Shown here in pieces: positions 42,261 to 54,449 of a stretch of 64,000 nucleotides of DNA. Each line of letters opens with the position of its first letter. Position 1 is the first letter of the stretch. The translations under genes and the position numbers were made by a program. A model generated the notes under the pieces. The model was not told the origin of the DNA. It did no database searches and was given only the letters and a program-made list of their open reading frames with translations. Origin of the DNA: Dromiciops gliroides. Taxonomy: Eukaryota > Chordata > Mammalia > Microbiotheria > Microbiotheriidae. Location: NCBI RefSeq assembly GCF_019393635.1, contig NC_057862.1, positions 265,250,441 to 265,314,440 on the forward strand, written 5' to 3'.

Positions 42261-42809
42261 CTTAACTTCACTCTCCCCGATTTCCCCATCTTGACCCCTT
42301 CATGAACCAGTTCAACTCTACACTATCCTCTTTTCTCAAGTTCCTTGCTTCCTTATCTTGTTATCAATCTTGCCCTACCAGGCCCCAGCCTTAGATTACT
42401 CCTATTGTCCTTTGGGAATAGAATCTATCCTATTACTGTACTATTGAATGAAGCTGGAGAAAACCACTAAATCATGCTAAGTTCACTACAAATTTATGTT
42501 AAATAATTTCAACTGAGCCCTCACTGCAGCAAGGCAATCCTTTTAAAACCTCCCTAATTGATTCACAACAGCAGCTTTTCCAAGCTTTTTCATTCTCTTC
42601 AAGGATCCCATAGCTTTTTCTTTTGTCCTCCTTCTCAGCTAAGAACCTTGTCTCATATTTCACTGAAAAAAATGTAGCCAGTTACTAGGAGCCCCCTCTT
42701 CTCCTCTCCTCTTAATCTTATATCATTCAAATGCCTTTTACCACTATCTCCTCCTTCATTCCTATCTCACATGAAAAGGCCGTGCTTCTTGCCAACGGAA
42801 ACCTTTTGC
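42261..42809 (+). mobile_element. L2 fragment (piece 2)
   Basis: Resumes the same L2 after the provirus: AACCAGTTCAACTCTACACT, GAGCCCTCACTGCAGCAAGG, ATGAAAAGGCCGTGC, up to the solo LTR. Confidence 0.65.
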
Positions 42810-42813
42810 ATGT

Positions 42814-43364
42814 TGTGGGAACCAATTTTTAATTGGGGAGTGCTAGCTAAGCGGTTCGCTGCAATATTGGAGCAAGGAAGGAGACTGGCAGCCTCCCTCA
42901 AAACAGAACAAGATTTATTTTAACAAGAACGAACTTAAAAAAAAACACCAAACACAAACAGGATCAATAGGATCAAGGGAAAGGAAATAAAATGGGGAAA
43001 GGGAAATTATAATACCTGAAAAAATACCACTGCCCAGGAATCAGCTGAAAATACGCAGCAGAAAGCCTATGGCTTTCCAGCTTCCACCTAGAATGCCCAA
43101 TTCTCCTCCCCCAAACCTAGAAACACCCCACACAGCCCCAGCCAATGGGTTGGCCGCTCTGACAGTCACATGACTGCCCTCACTAGGCTTCCAATCATTA
43201 TAATTTTGCCAGGCCCATGTAGGCCTCAGCGAGTGGTGATGACGTGAGGTGCCAGAGCCCTGGCAACGGCTACAACCAGTGGGTGGAGCATTGTGTGGTT
43301 TGCGGAGCCCCAGGCCAGTGCGAGCCAAGGCATAAAAACCTCAAATAACAATTAATTTTTTACA
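42814..43364 (-). mobile_element. Solo LTR, 551 bases
   Basis: Begins TGTGGGAACC and ends TTTTTTACA on the plus strand, with flanking 4-base duplication ATGT (42810-42813, 43365-43368). The minus strand carries AATAAA (in TTAAAATAAATC) and a CpG-bearing U3, so it reads minus. It is inserted into L2 sequence that resumes on either side. No internal viral sequence remains. Confidence 0.75.
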
Positions 43365-43368
43365 ATGT

Positions 43369-43715
43369 GATCCAATTTCATTCCATCTTCTCTAGCAGAT
43401 TGCATCTCTCTATCATCCTCACTCACTGTTCTTCAATCTCTTCCTACAATCTCAGCTTACTGGCTGCTTACCTACTGCCTACAAACACAGCATATCTTCC
43501 TCAAACTCAAAAAAAGTTCACCTGATTAATCGCTACTCATTTTTGTGGCTAAACTCCTTAAGAAGGCTCTCTTCAATAGGTGCTTCCACTTCCTTTTCCT
43601 CTCACTACGTTCTTTACTCTCTTAAGTCTGGCTTCCAAACTCATCATTCAGTTGAACCTCCTCTCTCTAAAGCTACCAATGGCCTCATTTGCCAAATCTG
43701 ATTACCTTTTTTTAA
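43369..43715 (+). mobile_element. L2 fragment (piece 3)
   Basis: Continues after the solo LTR: TGCTTCCACTTCCTTTTCC, GTCTGGCTTCCAAACTCATC, ending at GCCAAATCTGATTACC where the L1 is inserted. Confidence 0.65.
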
Positions 43716-44183
43716 ACACTTATCCTTTTAAAATTAAAAAAATTTTTTTTTGTTATATTGTAAGTTTCAAATTGTCCACCTCCCTCCCTCCCCACTGAAA
43801 CACAGAAGGCCACCATTTCACACAGATTGTGTGTATGTGTGTGTGTAAACCCTTACTATGCATATATGTGTACTTGTATTTATCAGTTCTTTCTCTGGAA
43901 GTAGATAGCATCTTCCTTCATAGGAAGTCCTACAAAGGAAGTCCTTTGTAGTTGGTTTGAATGTTTGTAATACTCAGAATAGTTTAGTCCTTCACAGTTA
44001 TTCTTTCAACAATATTGCTGTTACTATGTGGAACATTCTCTTGGTTCTTCTACTCATTTCACTCTGTATTATTTCATGCAAGTCTTTCCATGTTTTTCTA
44101 AAATCAACCTGCTCATCATTTCTTTCTCTTTTTTTCATCATTTCTTACAGCATGGTGGTACTCTATCACAATCATATACCACA

Positions 44184-44184
<1 letters not shown>

Positions 44185-44214
<30 letters not shown>

Positions 44215-44277
44215 CTTCTTCTTCTTCTTCTTCTTCTTCTTCTTCTTCTTCTTCTTCTTCTTCTTCTTCTTCTTCTT
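44185..44277. repeat. (CTT)n microsatellite
   Basis: About 30 CTT units between the target repeat and the SINE body at 44278. On the SINE strand it reads (GAA)n, so it grew from the A-tail. Confidence 0.97.
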
Positions 44278-44412
44278 GTGAGGCAATGGGGGTTAAGTGA
44301 CTTGCCCAGGGTCACACAGCTAGTAAGTGTCAAATGTCTGAGGCCGGATTTGAACTCAGGTCCTTCTGAATCCAGGGCAGGTGCTCTATCCACTGTGCCA
44401 CCTAGCTGCCCC
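44278..44412 (-). repeat. WSINE-like tRNA SINE
   Basis: Flanking repeat ATACCACAACTTCTT (44176-44190, 44413-44427), including the microsatellite in the unit. Confidence 0.93.
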
Positions 44413-45807
44413 ATACCACAACTTCTTTAGCTATTCCCCAACTGATGGGCTCCCCCTCAATTTCCAGTTTTAGCCACTGCAAAGAGAGCTACTATAAATG
44501 TGTTAGAAGTTATAGGTTCTTTTTCTTTTTCCCTGATCACCTTGGGAAACAAACCTAACAGTAGTATTGCTGGGTCAAAGGGTATATAGAGTTCTATAAC
44601 TCTTTGGTCATAATTCCAGATTGTTTCCAATACAGAGCAGTTCACAGTTCCATCAGTGAATTAGTATCCCAATTTTTCCATATCCCCTCCAATATTTATT
44701 TTCTCCTTCTATCATTTTAGCCAATCTGATAGATGTGATATCTCAAAGTTGTTTTAATTTGCATCTCTCTAATCAATAATGATTTAGAGCACTTTTCATA
44801 TGATTACATATAGCTTTGATTTCTTCATGTAAAAACTGCCTATTCATATCCTGTGACCAGTTATCAATTGAGGAATGACTCTTTCATATAAATAAGACAA
44901 AGTTCTCCATATATTTAACACATATGTATGACATATCTCCAATTTTCTGTTTTCCTCCTAATCTTGGCTACATTGGTTTCATTTGGACCAAACCTTTTTA
45001 ATTTAATGTAATCAAAATTATTCATTTTCACCTCACAATGTCTTTCATTTCATTTATTCATAAATTCTTCTCCTATCCATAAGTTTGATGGGTAGTATGT
45101 TCCATTTTCTTCTATCTCCCTTTATATCTAAGTCATGTATCCATTTTGACCTTATCTTGCTAAAATGTGTAAGATAGTGGTTTATACCAAGGTTCTGCCA
45201 AACTGCTTTCCAATTTTCCCAACATTTATCAAATAATGAATTCTTATCCTCAAAGCTTAAATATTTACATTTGTCAAACACAAGTTTACTATAATACTTT
45301 ACTACTGTGTATCATATGTCTACTCTGTTCTACTGATATACCTTTTTATTTCCTAGCAGTACCAGATAATTTTGATAATTACCACCTTATAATACAGTTT
45401 AAAATCTGGTACTGCTAAACCTCCTTCCTTTACATTTTTTCATTAATTCCTTTTATATTTATATTTTTCTTCTAAATAAATTTTGATATTATTTTTCTAG
45501 CTCAATAAAACAATTTTTGGGAATTTAATTGAGATGACATTGAATAAGTAGATTTAGGTAGAATTGTCATTTTTATTATACTGACTTTGACTACCCATGA
45601 ACAATTAATATTTCTCAAATTATTTAAATCTGACTTTACTTGTATAAAAATGTTTTATAACTTTGTTCATTCTACATGTCTTGTACAGGTATACTCTTAA
45701 GTATTTTATGCTGTCCATTGTTCTCTCTTCCTGCAAAATTTTGTTGGTGATATATAGAAATACTAATGATTTGTGTGGATTTATTGACTTATTGATTTAT
45801 TTTTTGG

Positions 45808-45942
45808 GTGAGGCAGTTGGGGTTAAGTGACTTGCCCAGGGTCACACAGCTAGTAAGTGTCAAGTGTCTGAGGTCGGATTTGAACTCAGGTCCTCCTGAC
45901 TCCAGGGCCAGTGCTCTATCCACTGTGCCACCTAGCTGCCCA
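45808..45942 (-). repeat. WSINE-like tRNA SINE (A-type)
   Basis: Flanking repeat TGTGTGGATTTATT (45772-45785, 45944-45957). Nested in L1 ORF2. Confidence 0.94.
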
Positions 45943-47297
45943 ATGTGTGGATTTATTTTATATCTTGCTTCTTTGCTAAAATTGTTTCAACTATCTTTTT
46001 AGTTGAATCTCTAGGATTATATCATCTGCAAAAAGAGATAGTTATATTACCACATTGTCCATTCTGATTGCTTCAATTTCTTTTTCTTCTCTTGTTGCTA
46101 TTGCTAGCATTTCTAATACAATATTGAATAATACTGGTGACAATGGGCATTCTTGTTTTACTCCTGATCTTATTGGGAAAGTTTCTAGCTTATTCCATAT
46201 ATCCCTAATAATGCTTGTTGATGGTTTTTTAGGTAGATGCCTCTTATCATTTTAAGGAAAAATCCATTTTTACCGATGCTTTCAAGTGTTTTTAATAAGA
46301 ATCAGTATTGTATTTTGTCAAAAGATTTTTCTGCATCTATTGATATAATCATATGCTTTTTGTTACTTTTGTATAAACAATTGTGTTAACAGTTTTCCTT
46401 ATGTTAAACCATATAAATATCACTTGGTCACAATGTATAATCTTTGTTATATAATGTAGCCTCCTAGCTAGTATTTGATTTAGGACATTCGAATCCATAT
46501 TCATTGGTGAAACTGGTCCATAAATTTCTTTCTGTTTTTACTCTTCCTTGTTTAAGGTATCAGCACCACATTTGTTTCATAAAAGGAATTTGGTAAGATT
46601 CTTTCTTTGCCTATTATTCCGAATAATTTATTTAATATTAGAATTAATATTGATCTTTAATTATTTGGTAGAATTCACTTGTAAATCCATTTGGTCCTAA
46701 TGCTTTTTTTCTCAGGGAACTCATTTGTTTTTCTAAAATAGGTTTATTTTTATATTTTATGTCCTCTTCTGTTAATCTAGACAGTTTATATTTTTGTAAG
46801 TATTCTTCCATTTCACTTAAATTGTTAAATTTGTTGGCATGTAATTGGGCAAAATAACTCCTTATGATTACTCTGATTTCATATTTTTAGTGGTATTGAA
46901 TATTAACCCTTTTCATTTTGATAGTGGTGATTTTATTTTTTTTCTTTTAAAAAATCATATTAACCAATGGTTTATTTTACTGTTGTTTTTTTCATAAAAA
47001 TTTTACTTATGAATTCAATGGTTTTCTTACATTCAATTTTATTCATCTCACCTTTAATTTTTAGGACTTCCAATTTGGTGTTTAATTGGGGATTTAAAAT
47101 TTGTTCTTTTTCTAGTTTTGTAAATTGTATACCTAATTCATTGATCTGCTCTTTCCCTATTTTATTGGTGTAAGCATTTAAAGACATAACTTTTCCTCTG
47201 ATTACAATTTTTTGCTGCATCCCATAGGTTTTGGTATGTTTTATTGTTTCTATGACTTGATCTTTTTTGTTTGGTTGTTATTTTTGTTTGTTTTTTA

Positions 47298-47430
47298 GGG
47301 CAAAGAGGGTTAAATGACTTGCCCAGGGTCACACAGCTAGTAAGTGTCAAGTGTCTGAGGCCGGATTTGAACTCATGTCCTCCTGAATCCAGGGCTAGTG
47401 CCTTATCCACTGTGCCACCTACCTGCCCCC
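47298..47430 (-). repeat. WSINE-like tRNA SINE
   Basis: Perfect 17-base flanking repeat TCTATGACTTGATCTTT (47249-47265, 47431-47447). Confidence 0.94.
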
Positions 47431-47787
47431 TCTATGACTTGATCTTTAATCCACTCATTCTTTAAGTCTAGGTTATTTAGTCTCCAATTAATTTTGAATC
47501 TGTATTTCCATGGTCCCTTATTAAATATAATTTTTATTGCATTATAATCTGAAAAGGGTGCATTTAATATTTCTATTTCTCTGCATTTAACTATTTTTTA
47601 TGCCTAATATATACTTAACTTTTGTAAAGGTATCATGTACCACTGAGAAAAAAGGTATAGTCCTTTATATTCCCATTCAATTTTCTCCAGAGAGCTATCA
47701 TATCTAGTTTATCTAAGATTCTAGATCCTTGACTTCTTTCTTATTTATTTTTTGTTAGATTTATCTAGTTCTTTTTTGGGGGGGGGT

Positions 47788-47920
47788 GAGGCAATTGGGG
47801 TTAAGTGACTTGCCCAGGGTCACACAGCTAGTAAGTGTTAAGTGTCAGAGGCTGGATTTGAACTCAGGTCCTCCTGACTCCAGGGCTGGTGCTCTATCCA
47901 CTGTGCCACCTAGCTGCCCT
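47788..47920 (-). repeat. WSINE-like tRNA SINE (A-type)
   Basis: Flanking repeat GATTWATCTAGTTCT (47758-47772, 47921-47935). Confidence 0.93.
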
Positions 47921-48030
47921 GATTAATCTAGTTCTGAGAGAGGAAGGTTGAAGTCCCCCACTATTGTAGTTTTGCTATCTCTGTCCACCTGTAATTCATT
48001 TAGCTTTTCCTTTAACAATTTGGATGCAGA

Positions 48031-48162
48031 GGCAGCTAGGTGGTACAGTGGCCCTGGATTCAGGAGGACCTGAGTTTAAATCTGGTTTCAGACACTTGAC
48101 ACTTACTAGCTGTGACCCTGGGCAAGTCACTTAACCCTCATTGCCCCTCAAAAAAAAAAGTT
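48031..48162 (+). repeat. WSINE-like tRNA SINE (B-type), first of a tandem pair
   Basis: Slightly shortened head. The A-type copy at 48177 is inserted in its A-tail. Confidence 0.9.
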
Positions 48163-48176
48163 AAAATAAAAATTGG

Positions 48177-48325
48177 GGGGCAGCTAGGTGGCGCAGTGGA
48201 TAGAGCACCGGCCCTGGAGTCAGGAGTACCTGAGTTCAAATCCAGCCTCAGACACTTAATGCTTACTAGCTGTGTGACCCTGGGCAAGTCACTTTACCCC
48301 AATTGCCTCACTAAAAAAATAAAAT
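48177..48325 (+). repeat. WSINE-like tRNA SINE (A-type), second of a tandem pair
   Basis: Flanking repeat AAAATAAAAATTGG (48163-48176, 48326-48339). Confidence 0.93.
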
Positions 48326-50289
48326 AAAATAAAAATTGGATGCTATAGCATTTGGTGCATATAGATTTAATACTGACACTGCTTCATTATCTATGGTACC
48401 TTTTAACATAATGTAGTATCACTATTTATCTCTTTTAATTAAATTTATTTTAGCTTTAACTTTGTCTGAGATCATGATTGCTACCCCTGCTTTTGTTTTT
48501 GCATCGGTTAAGCATAATAAATTTTACTCCAGCCCTTTATTTTTTACTCTGTGTGTGTATCTTATTTTGAAATGTGTTTCTTATGAACAACATATTATTG
48601 GGTTCTAGTTTTTAATCTATTCTTCCATTTCTGTTATATGGGGGAGTTTATCCCATTCACATTCAAAGTTATAATGACTACTTGTGTATTTCCTTCTGTT
48701 CTATTTTCCCTCACTGTTTATTCTTCTCCTCCCTCCTTTTACCCTTTCTCCCCTCAAACATCTAATTTACTTGTGACTATTGCCTCCCTAATCCACACCC
48801 CTTCTAAGATTCCCTACTTTATTATGTGTTCAATCATTATCGGTTTTTTCTTTGGAGGTAGATAGTATGTTTCATCAACAGTCCTTTGGGATTATTTCGG
48901 ATCAGTTCTTCATCAAACAATATTGCTGTCATTGTGCACATTCACCCCATGCAGGATTAAACTCAGCTTTGCTGGGTAAATTATTCTTGGTTGCAAATCC
49001 AGCTCCTTTGCTCTTTGGAATATCATGTCCCTTGCCCTTTGGTCTTTTAATGTAGAAGCTGATAAGTTTTGTGTTATACTGACTCCACAATATTTAAAAT
49101 TTTCTTTCTAGTTAGTTGCTTGTAGTATTTTCTCCTTTATGTGGGAGCTTCAAAACTTAGCTATAATATTCCTATGGGTTTTCTTCTTGGAATCTCTTTC
49201 AGATGGTGAAAAGCGGATTTTTTTCAATTTCTATTTTATCCTCTAGTTCTAAAACTTCAGGGCAACTAATTTCTTGAAGTATAGTGTCTAGACTCTTTTA
49301 TCATAACTTTTAGGTAGTTCAATAATTCTTATATTGTCTTTCATTAATCTGATTTCCAGGTCAGTTGTTTTTGTAATGAGGTATTTCACATTCTCTCTCT
49401 TTTTTTTCTTTTTCAGTCTTTTGATTTTCTTTTATTATTTCTTGGTGTCTTATGAAGTCATTAGCTTCCCCTTGCCCAATTCTAATTTTAAGGAGTTACC
49501 TTCTTCCTTAATTTTTTGGATTTCTTTTTTTTTAATTGGTTGACTTTTTTTAATAATTTTCTTTCTTTTTCTTTTTTTTTTTTGCATTACTCTTATTTTT
49601 CCATATTTTTTCTTTTTAAGCTCTTCCAAGAACTCTTTTTGGGCTTGTGACCATTTTATATTTTTCTTTGAAGTAACTGTTTTGACTTCACTGTCTTCTG
49701 AGTTTGAACCTTGATCTTCTCTATCACCATAGTAGCTATCTATGATTAGGTTCTTTCTCTTTTGCTTACTCAGGATTTTTTTCTTGGCAGCTTATTTCTT
49801 GACTGTTAACTTTATGTTTGAGTTGGCCTCTAATATTGAGTTGTGGAAGATAATATCTCAGGCTTCAGGGTTTTTGTTGTTTTCTGGGGGCCTGACCTCA
49901 GATACTCCTTGTTTTCCTTCAGCTATGACTAGGGCCCCAGTAATACTGTCACCCAAGATGCTTTAATTCCCTTTGATCCCTCCCTTTGCTGTAGGTTTCA
50001 ACTTATCTCTTTTCTCTGGAGCCAAAATCAGTGACTCTGCTCTTCAGAAGGGTCCCCACTCCTAGGTATTCACACTCACCAGCTTGAACTTGTTCCTCCT
50101 TGTCCATGCACAGCCTGGGACTGTGTCAGGTCAGCATACCTGGGCCCCATGTCCAGCACCAATGGAAAGTCTTGCAATCTTCCCCTGATCAGCTGTCTGA
50201 CCCCCAACACTGTCCATGTGGTGAAAGTTCTTGAAGCTAAGGCTCCACACAGATCCCCAAGGGCTTGTTGTTTGCTGACTCCATGGAGG

Positions 50290-50743
50290 TGTAATGATTG
50301 GAATGATGCCACCTACTGGAGACTTACTATAGGAAAGCTCCACCATGAGGAGAATGCCTCAGAGGGCAAGGCCATGTGGCTTTTCCTTGGTGTCAGGAAG
50401 TGACGTTTGCTCATGGGTGCTGTCTATCAAGGCTACCAGCCAATCAACTTGAGGAGCCTCCTATTTTCTGGGAGGAGACAGGAAGGAGGAAAGAGGGCCT
50501 GTGCAGAGAGCTCGGTCTTTTTTGGATTCCTGACTTGATGGTGGTGGTGTAGCAGAGTACTTCACAGGAAATTTGAGGAAAGATAGGAATGCCAGGCTGT
50601 TGGTATTCTGTTCTCAATCTTTCTCTTTCTATTTTTCAATAAACCCTTAAAAACCTAAACTCTTTTTATCAGTGATTTTAGTCAGTTTCCCCCAAAACTG
50701 GGGGAACAGATTAGAATCCACATTTAGAATCTTAAATTACACA
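50290..50743 (+). mobile_element. Solo LTR, 454 bases, same family as the provirus LTR
   Basis: Starts TGTAATGATTGGAATGATGC and ends AATTACACA, with 4-base duplication GAGG (50286-50289, 50744-50747). The first 50 or so bases and a GTGTCAGGAAGTGACG block parallel the provirus LTR. AATAAA lies near 50638. It sits in the 5' region of the large antisense L1. Confidence 0.75.
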
Positions 50744-50945
50744 GAGGTATCTGCAATTCAATCAAGCCAGATCACCACACTGGGAGGTGAAGTCTTTCTT
50801 AATGTCTTCTCAGTTATCTTAGGCTGGGCAACTACTTTAATCCAACCTTTAATTATTTTGGAGGCTCTGAAGTTTACTTTGAAGCATTATTTTAAATTAT
50901 TTTGGGGGAATTTGGGAGAGCCAGGTAATTTTCTGCCCTTTTCTG

Positions 50946-51655
50946 TGATCTTTGATCCTCATTCTTCTTGACCTCTCAAAGACACTTATGATCACTAGGT
51001 TTTTGTTTGTTTGTTTTTGGTGAGGCAATTGGGGTTAAGTGACTTGCCCAGGGTCACACAGTTAGTAAGTGTTAAGTGTCTGAGGCCAGATTTGAACTCA
51101 GGTCCTCCTGAATCCAGGGCCAGTGCTCTATCCACTACACCACCTAGCTGCCCCCACTACGTGTTTTTTTTTTTTAAACACTGTTTTCTCCTAGTTCTCC
51201 TTCCAACTATTTGGTATGTTCTTCTCAGTCTCCTTTGCTGGATCTTCATTTAGGTTATGATTGCCAACTCTGGGCGTTTTCTAGGACTTTGTCCTGGGCC
51301 CTCTCTTCCCCTCCTTCTATAATATTTTATTTAGTAATCTCATCAACTCCCATAGATTCAATTACCTATTTAGGTAGAAGATTTTCAGATCTATTATTTA
51401 GCCCTAACATCTTTCTTGATCTTCAGTCTCACATCTTCATATGCCTATTGGAAATTTCAAACTGGTTGCAATGATAACAAGTTCAACAAGTTCAAAACAG
51501 AATTTTTTTCTTGTTCCCCAAATCCTCCACTCTTCTTAATATCCTATTGTTCTGGGCACCACCATCCTCACAGTGACCCAGACTTCCAATTTAAGTGTCA
51601 TCCTCAACTTCTCACTCTCACACCTCCATATCCAATTTTGATGCTGCCTAGACCT
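50946..51655 (+). mobile_element. L2 fragment (piece 4)
   Basis: Resumes after the L1 at GATCCTCATTCTTCTTGACC, which directly follows piece 3 in L2. It continues through TCTTGATCTTCAGTCTCAC to the region near 51655. A SINE lies at 51021-51155. Confidence 0.65.
51021..51155 (-). repeat. WSINE-like tRNA SINE (A-type)
   Basis: Flanked by CACTANGT on both sides. Inserted in L2 piece 4. Confidence 0.92.
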
Positions 51656-52239
51656 CAGGCCTCTCTGGGAGGATTGGGTCTGTGCATGGTTCCATCTCCC
51701 AGCATGCTGTCTCTTAGATTCTTCAGTGTGATCTGATGAACTGAGTTGGCCTCTTTTGGTTTCCAGGGTCTATGCCCTGGAGGAACCATCTTGGAACCCT
51801 GAGAGGCTACTTTTTGTTGCTTCAGCATACTTGCCTTTGTCCATACATTCCTCTTCTACCTCAGAACTCACCTGAGTAGCACATCTGAGCAGCTGGGGTG
51901 GAGCAGTGTTCTTTGTACTTGCTGGATACATTAATATTAAGACATCAAGAACCATTCTGTGGTTCTCTGAAGCAGCTCCTCTAGCTTTAGAACAAATGCA
52001 GAGACTTTCTCTCCTTTCTGTTGGAAGGGAATTGAGAACTTCACATACAGCAGTTTTTCTGTATCACCCAACTGACTATAGCCAAGGACATTCAAAGTGC
52101 TGCCATGGCAAAACTTCAAAGTGCTGTAACTATACAAGGCAGAAGGAAACCAAGCTTTAATAGGAGTAAGACAGCCCTGGAGAAGCCTCAGGCATTAACT
52201 ACAAATTTTCTGCCTCTGTCTTTCTCTTCTGATAAATAA
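51656..52239. other. No recognised feature
   Basis: Unmarked sequence between the L2 and an L3 end. No coding signal. Confidence 0.45.
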
Positions 52240-52400
52240 TTATAACTGTCCAGAAGTAGAATGGATTGCCTCAGGGAATAGCGAGTTTCCTCTCATTGGA
52301 GGACTATAAAAAAGACTTGAGGAGTACTTGTCAAATATGTTGTAATGGGGATTCTTTTCAGGTTAGACCTTCAGGACCTTAACCTTTTTTGTGTCATGAC
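52240..52400 (+). mobile_element. L3/CR1 3' end, sense
   Basis: AGTAGAATGGATTGCCTCAG, TCTCATTGGAGGACTATAAA and TTGTAATGGGGATTC correspond to the L3 3' terminus. Confidence 0.55.
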
Positions 52401-52829
52401 CCCCGCTGAAGTTTGATGACTGTGGTTAGTTCCTTACATTCATAAGTGAAGGAAATGCTAAGTGATGGGATGGAATAGGAAAATACTTTTCCCTTAATAG
52501 TACTTTGGGTATGCTTGTGAGTGATTGGTCAGTCACTATGAAGATATGACTCATACTTTTACTATCTCATTCCAGAGATAAAGGTTAATACAGCCAAGTT
52601 CTAAAAACTTGCTTATATTCTCCAAATATACGACATGAGTTGGTAATGGTTTTCATTGAAAACACATGGTTGTAGGTACAAGCTGAACTCTTTTTGGTAA
52701 CATCTGAAGCCATTTTTGGGCAGCAAAATATGTCTCTTACCAGATCTAGGGTCCTTTCTTGACCCATATGTTCATCGTATTACATGATCATGTAAAGAAT
52801 TCATACCCCTTGGATATTATGCTTTGGGG
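52401..52829. other. No recognised gene; possible DNA-transposon scrap at its start
   Basis: TTAACCTTTTTTGTGTCATG near 52380-52401 resembles the end of an old mammalian DNA-transposon-type repeat. The rest is unmarked. Confidence 0.35.
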
Positions 52830-53050
52830 AGTCAACAATGAGACAGTCAATAAAGCATTTATTAAATGCTTACCATATATGAGATACTGTATTATGCACT
52901 GGTAATACAAATCCAAAAAGAAAGACAGTCCCTGTCTTCAGACATAAAAGGAATCTGAAAAGTGGTTGGAGGGGAGGGGATAATGTAGGTTAATTCTACA
53001 ATTGGAGTGAGCTTCCAGGATGAAGAGGTTACCAGGGCATGACAGAGAAT
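52830..53050 (+). repeat. Old repeat with TTTATTAAATGCTTAC motif
   Basis: GTCAATAAAGCATTTATTAA, TACAAATCCAAAAAGAAAG and AGACAGTCCCTGTCTTCAG resemble the start of the repeat at 6955 and 7842. Confidence 0.45.
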
Positions 53051-54449
53051 GTCTGGAGTGCAGCCTGGGAAGAATGAATGGACAGCTGGGTAGCATCAGC
53101 TGTTTCTTGGTTCCAATGTGTGGGATAAGTCACCATTCATGTATTGGGCACTCCATTGCATAGCTTCAACTTCTGCCATTGTTCCAACAGTAAGTTGCCT
53201 TCAGCTGTCAGGAATTTAAGGATGTGTTGGATCATTATCATGCTTTTTGGCTTCTATTACTTCTCTTATGCCTTCATCAACCATCTGTTCTTGTTGCCAG
53301 TGATCCCAAAACTACTGTGGTAAGGAAGATTGGTTCAATCTAGCATGCTGCCTGGTGAAAGTCTCAAGTTCTCAGCCATACTTATACGCTGATGTAACTG
53401 CTCTTTCAACCTTATCATAGCTCTAATGTTCTATTATATTCTGAACAAAGCATCTGCTTCCACAGTTAGTTTTACCCGGCTTAAATAATTGTTGAAATAA
53501 TTGGCCAATGTTGCCATCCCTCTCTGGTACATCCAACCTGACACTTGTCAAGATAAGTCAATGGATTATTATTAGTATACCTTTGGAGTTTTGCTCCTTA
53601 TACATAGTTTGAAACAGTAATGGCCCAATTCAAGCTTGTAGACAGGGTAACAAGACTCATTATTAGAATGGAGATTAAGCTCTAAAACAAAAGCTGGTAG
53701 TCAACAGTTTGCTCAATACAGAGATTTAGGAATTGCTGTCATTACCTTCATGACCCCACACTCCCACCTCCAAGGACATTCCAGCTCAAGTGCATCCTGT
53801 GCCCAGTTCAGCCCTCTCTATGACCAGGCCCACTTAGAAGCACACTGGATGGCTCAGGGAGACCCCTTGGAGCCATAGCTAGCTCTAGTCTAAGGGTGAT
53901 AAGATAGGTGGAGATTGCAGAATGCACTGGGCTTGTTTCTAAATCCAGGATGCATTCCACTGTCAGCTGTGATCAAACAGAAAACCTAGGGCTTGGTGAG
54001 AAAGCAAAGCAAAAGTGGCTGTGTGAGCATGACCAGACACTTTATAACTTCCCAGAACCTTAGATTTATCTGTATAATATGGATATTTGCACTACATACC
54101 CCAGATGATTATTGAAGTTTCTACATAAATGTGAGTTATTACTGTTATTATCCTAACCTAGCTTAGATCCTGAGGGGAGTCAGGCCCCAAAGTGGGACAC
54201 CCTGAAGGGCCCCTCTGTACCACTTAACTGCAAACAGGGGCATCCATTTTGCTGAAAACTTGTGCAGTGCCAGAGGGTCTAATGCCAAAGGGCTCTTCAC
54301 ATTTTGTTCTAGAAAGAGAAAAACAGGCTGTGCATAGCTTCAACCTACTCCTTCATCCCCCTCCCCCAAACAAGAATTACATCTCGAGAGTTGGAAAAGA
54401 GCTGAGGGCATATAGTCCTACTCTTAACTAGGTAGGAATCCCAACAATG
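53051..54449. other. No recognised feature
   Basis: About 1.4 kb of unmarked sequence. No frame above 60 codons with a domain, no repeat recognised. Confidence 0.5.

Larger units (their letters stand above)
43735..50945 (-). mobile_element. Near full-length L1, antisense, with nested insertions
   Basis: Minus-strand order: 5' UTR (about 50945-49900, split by a solo LTR), ORF1 region (about 49850-48945), a short 3'-UTR-like stub (about 48940-48840), a CT-rich spacer (48830-48660), ORF2 (about 48650-44750, with reverse-transcriptase region near 46.0-46.5 kb), and 3' UTR to about 43735. SINEs lie at 44278, 45808, 47298, 47788, 48031 and 48176. Removing these leaves roughly 6 kb. Many substitutions and interruptions make it inactive. 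L2 sequence flanks both ends and resumes at a consistent position. Confidence 0.75.

Noticed and set aside
44157-44430. Poly-Ser/Leu/Arg frames
   Set aside because: CTT microsatellite plus SINE.
53130-53660. Possible transposon or retroelement coding relic
   Set aside because: Short minus-strand stretches looked protein-like, but no motif of any known family could be recognised.
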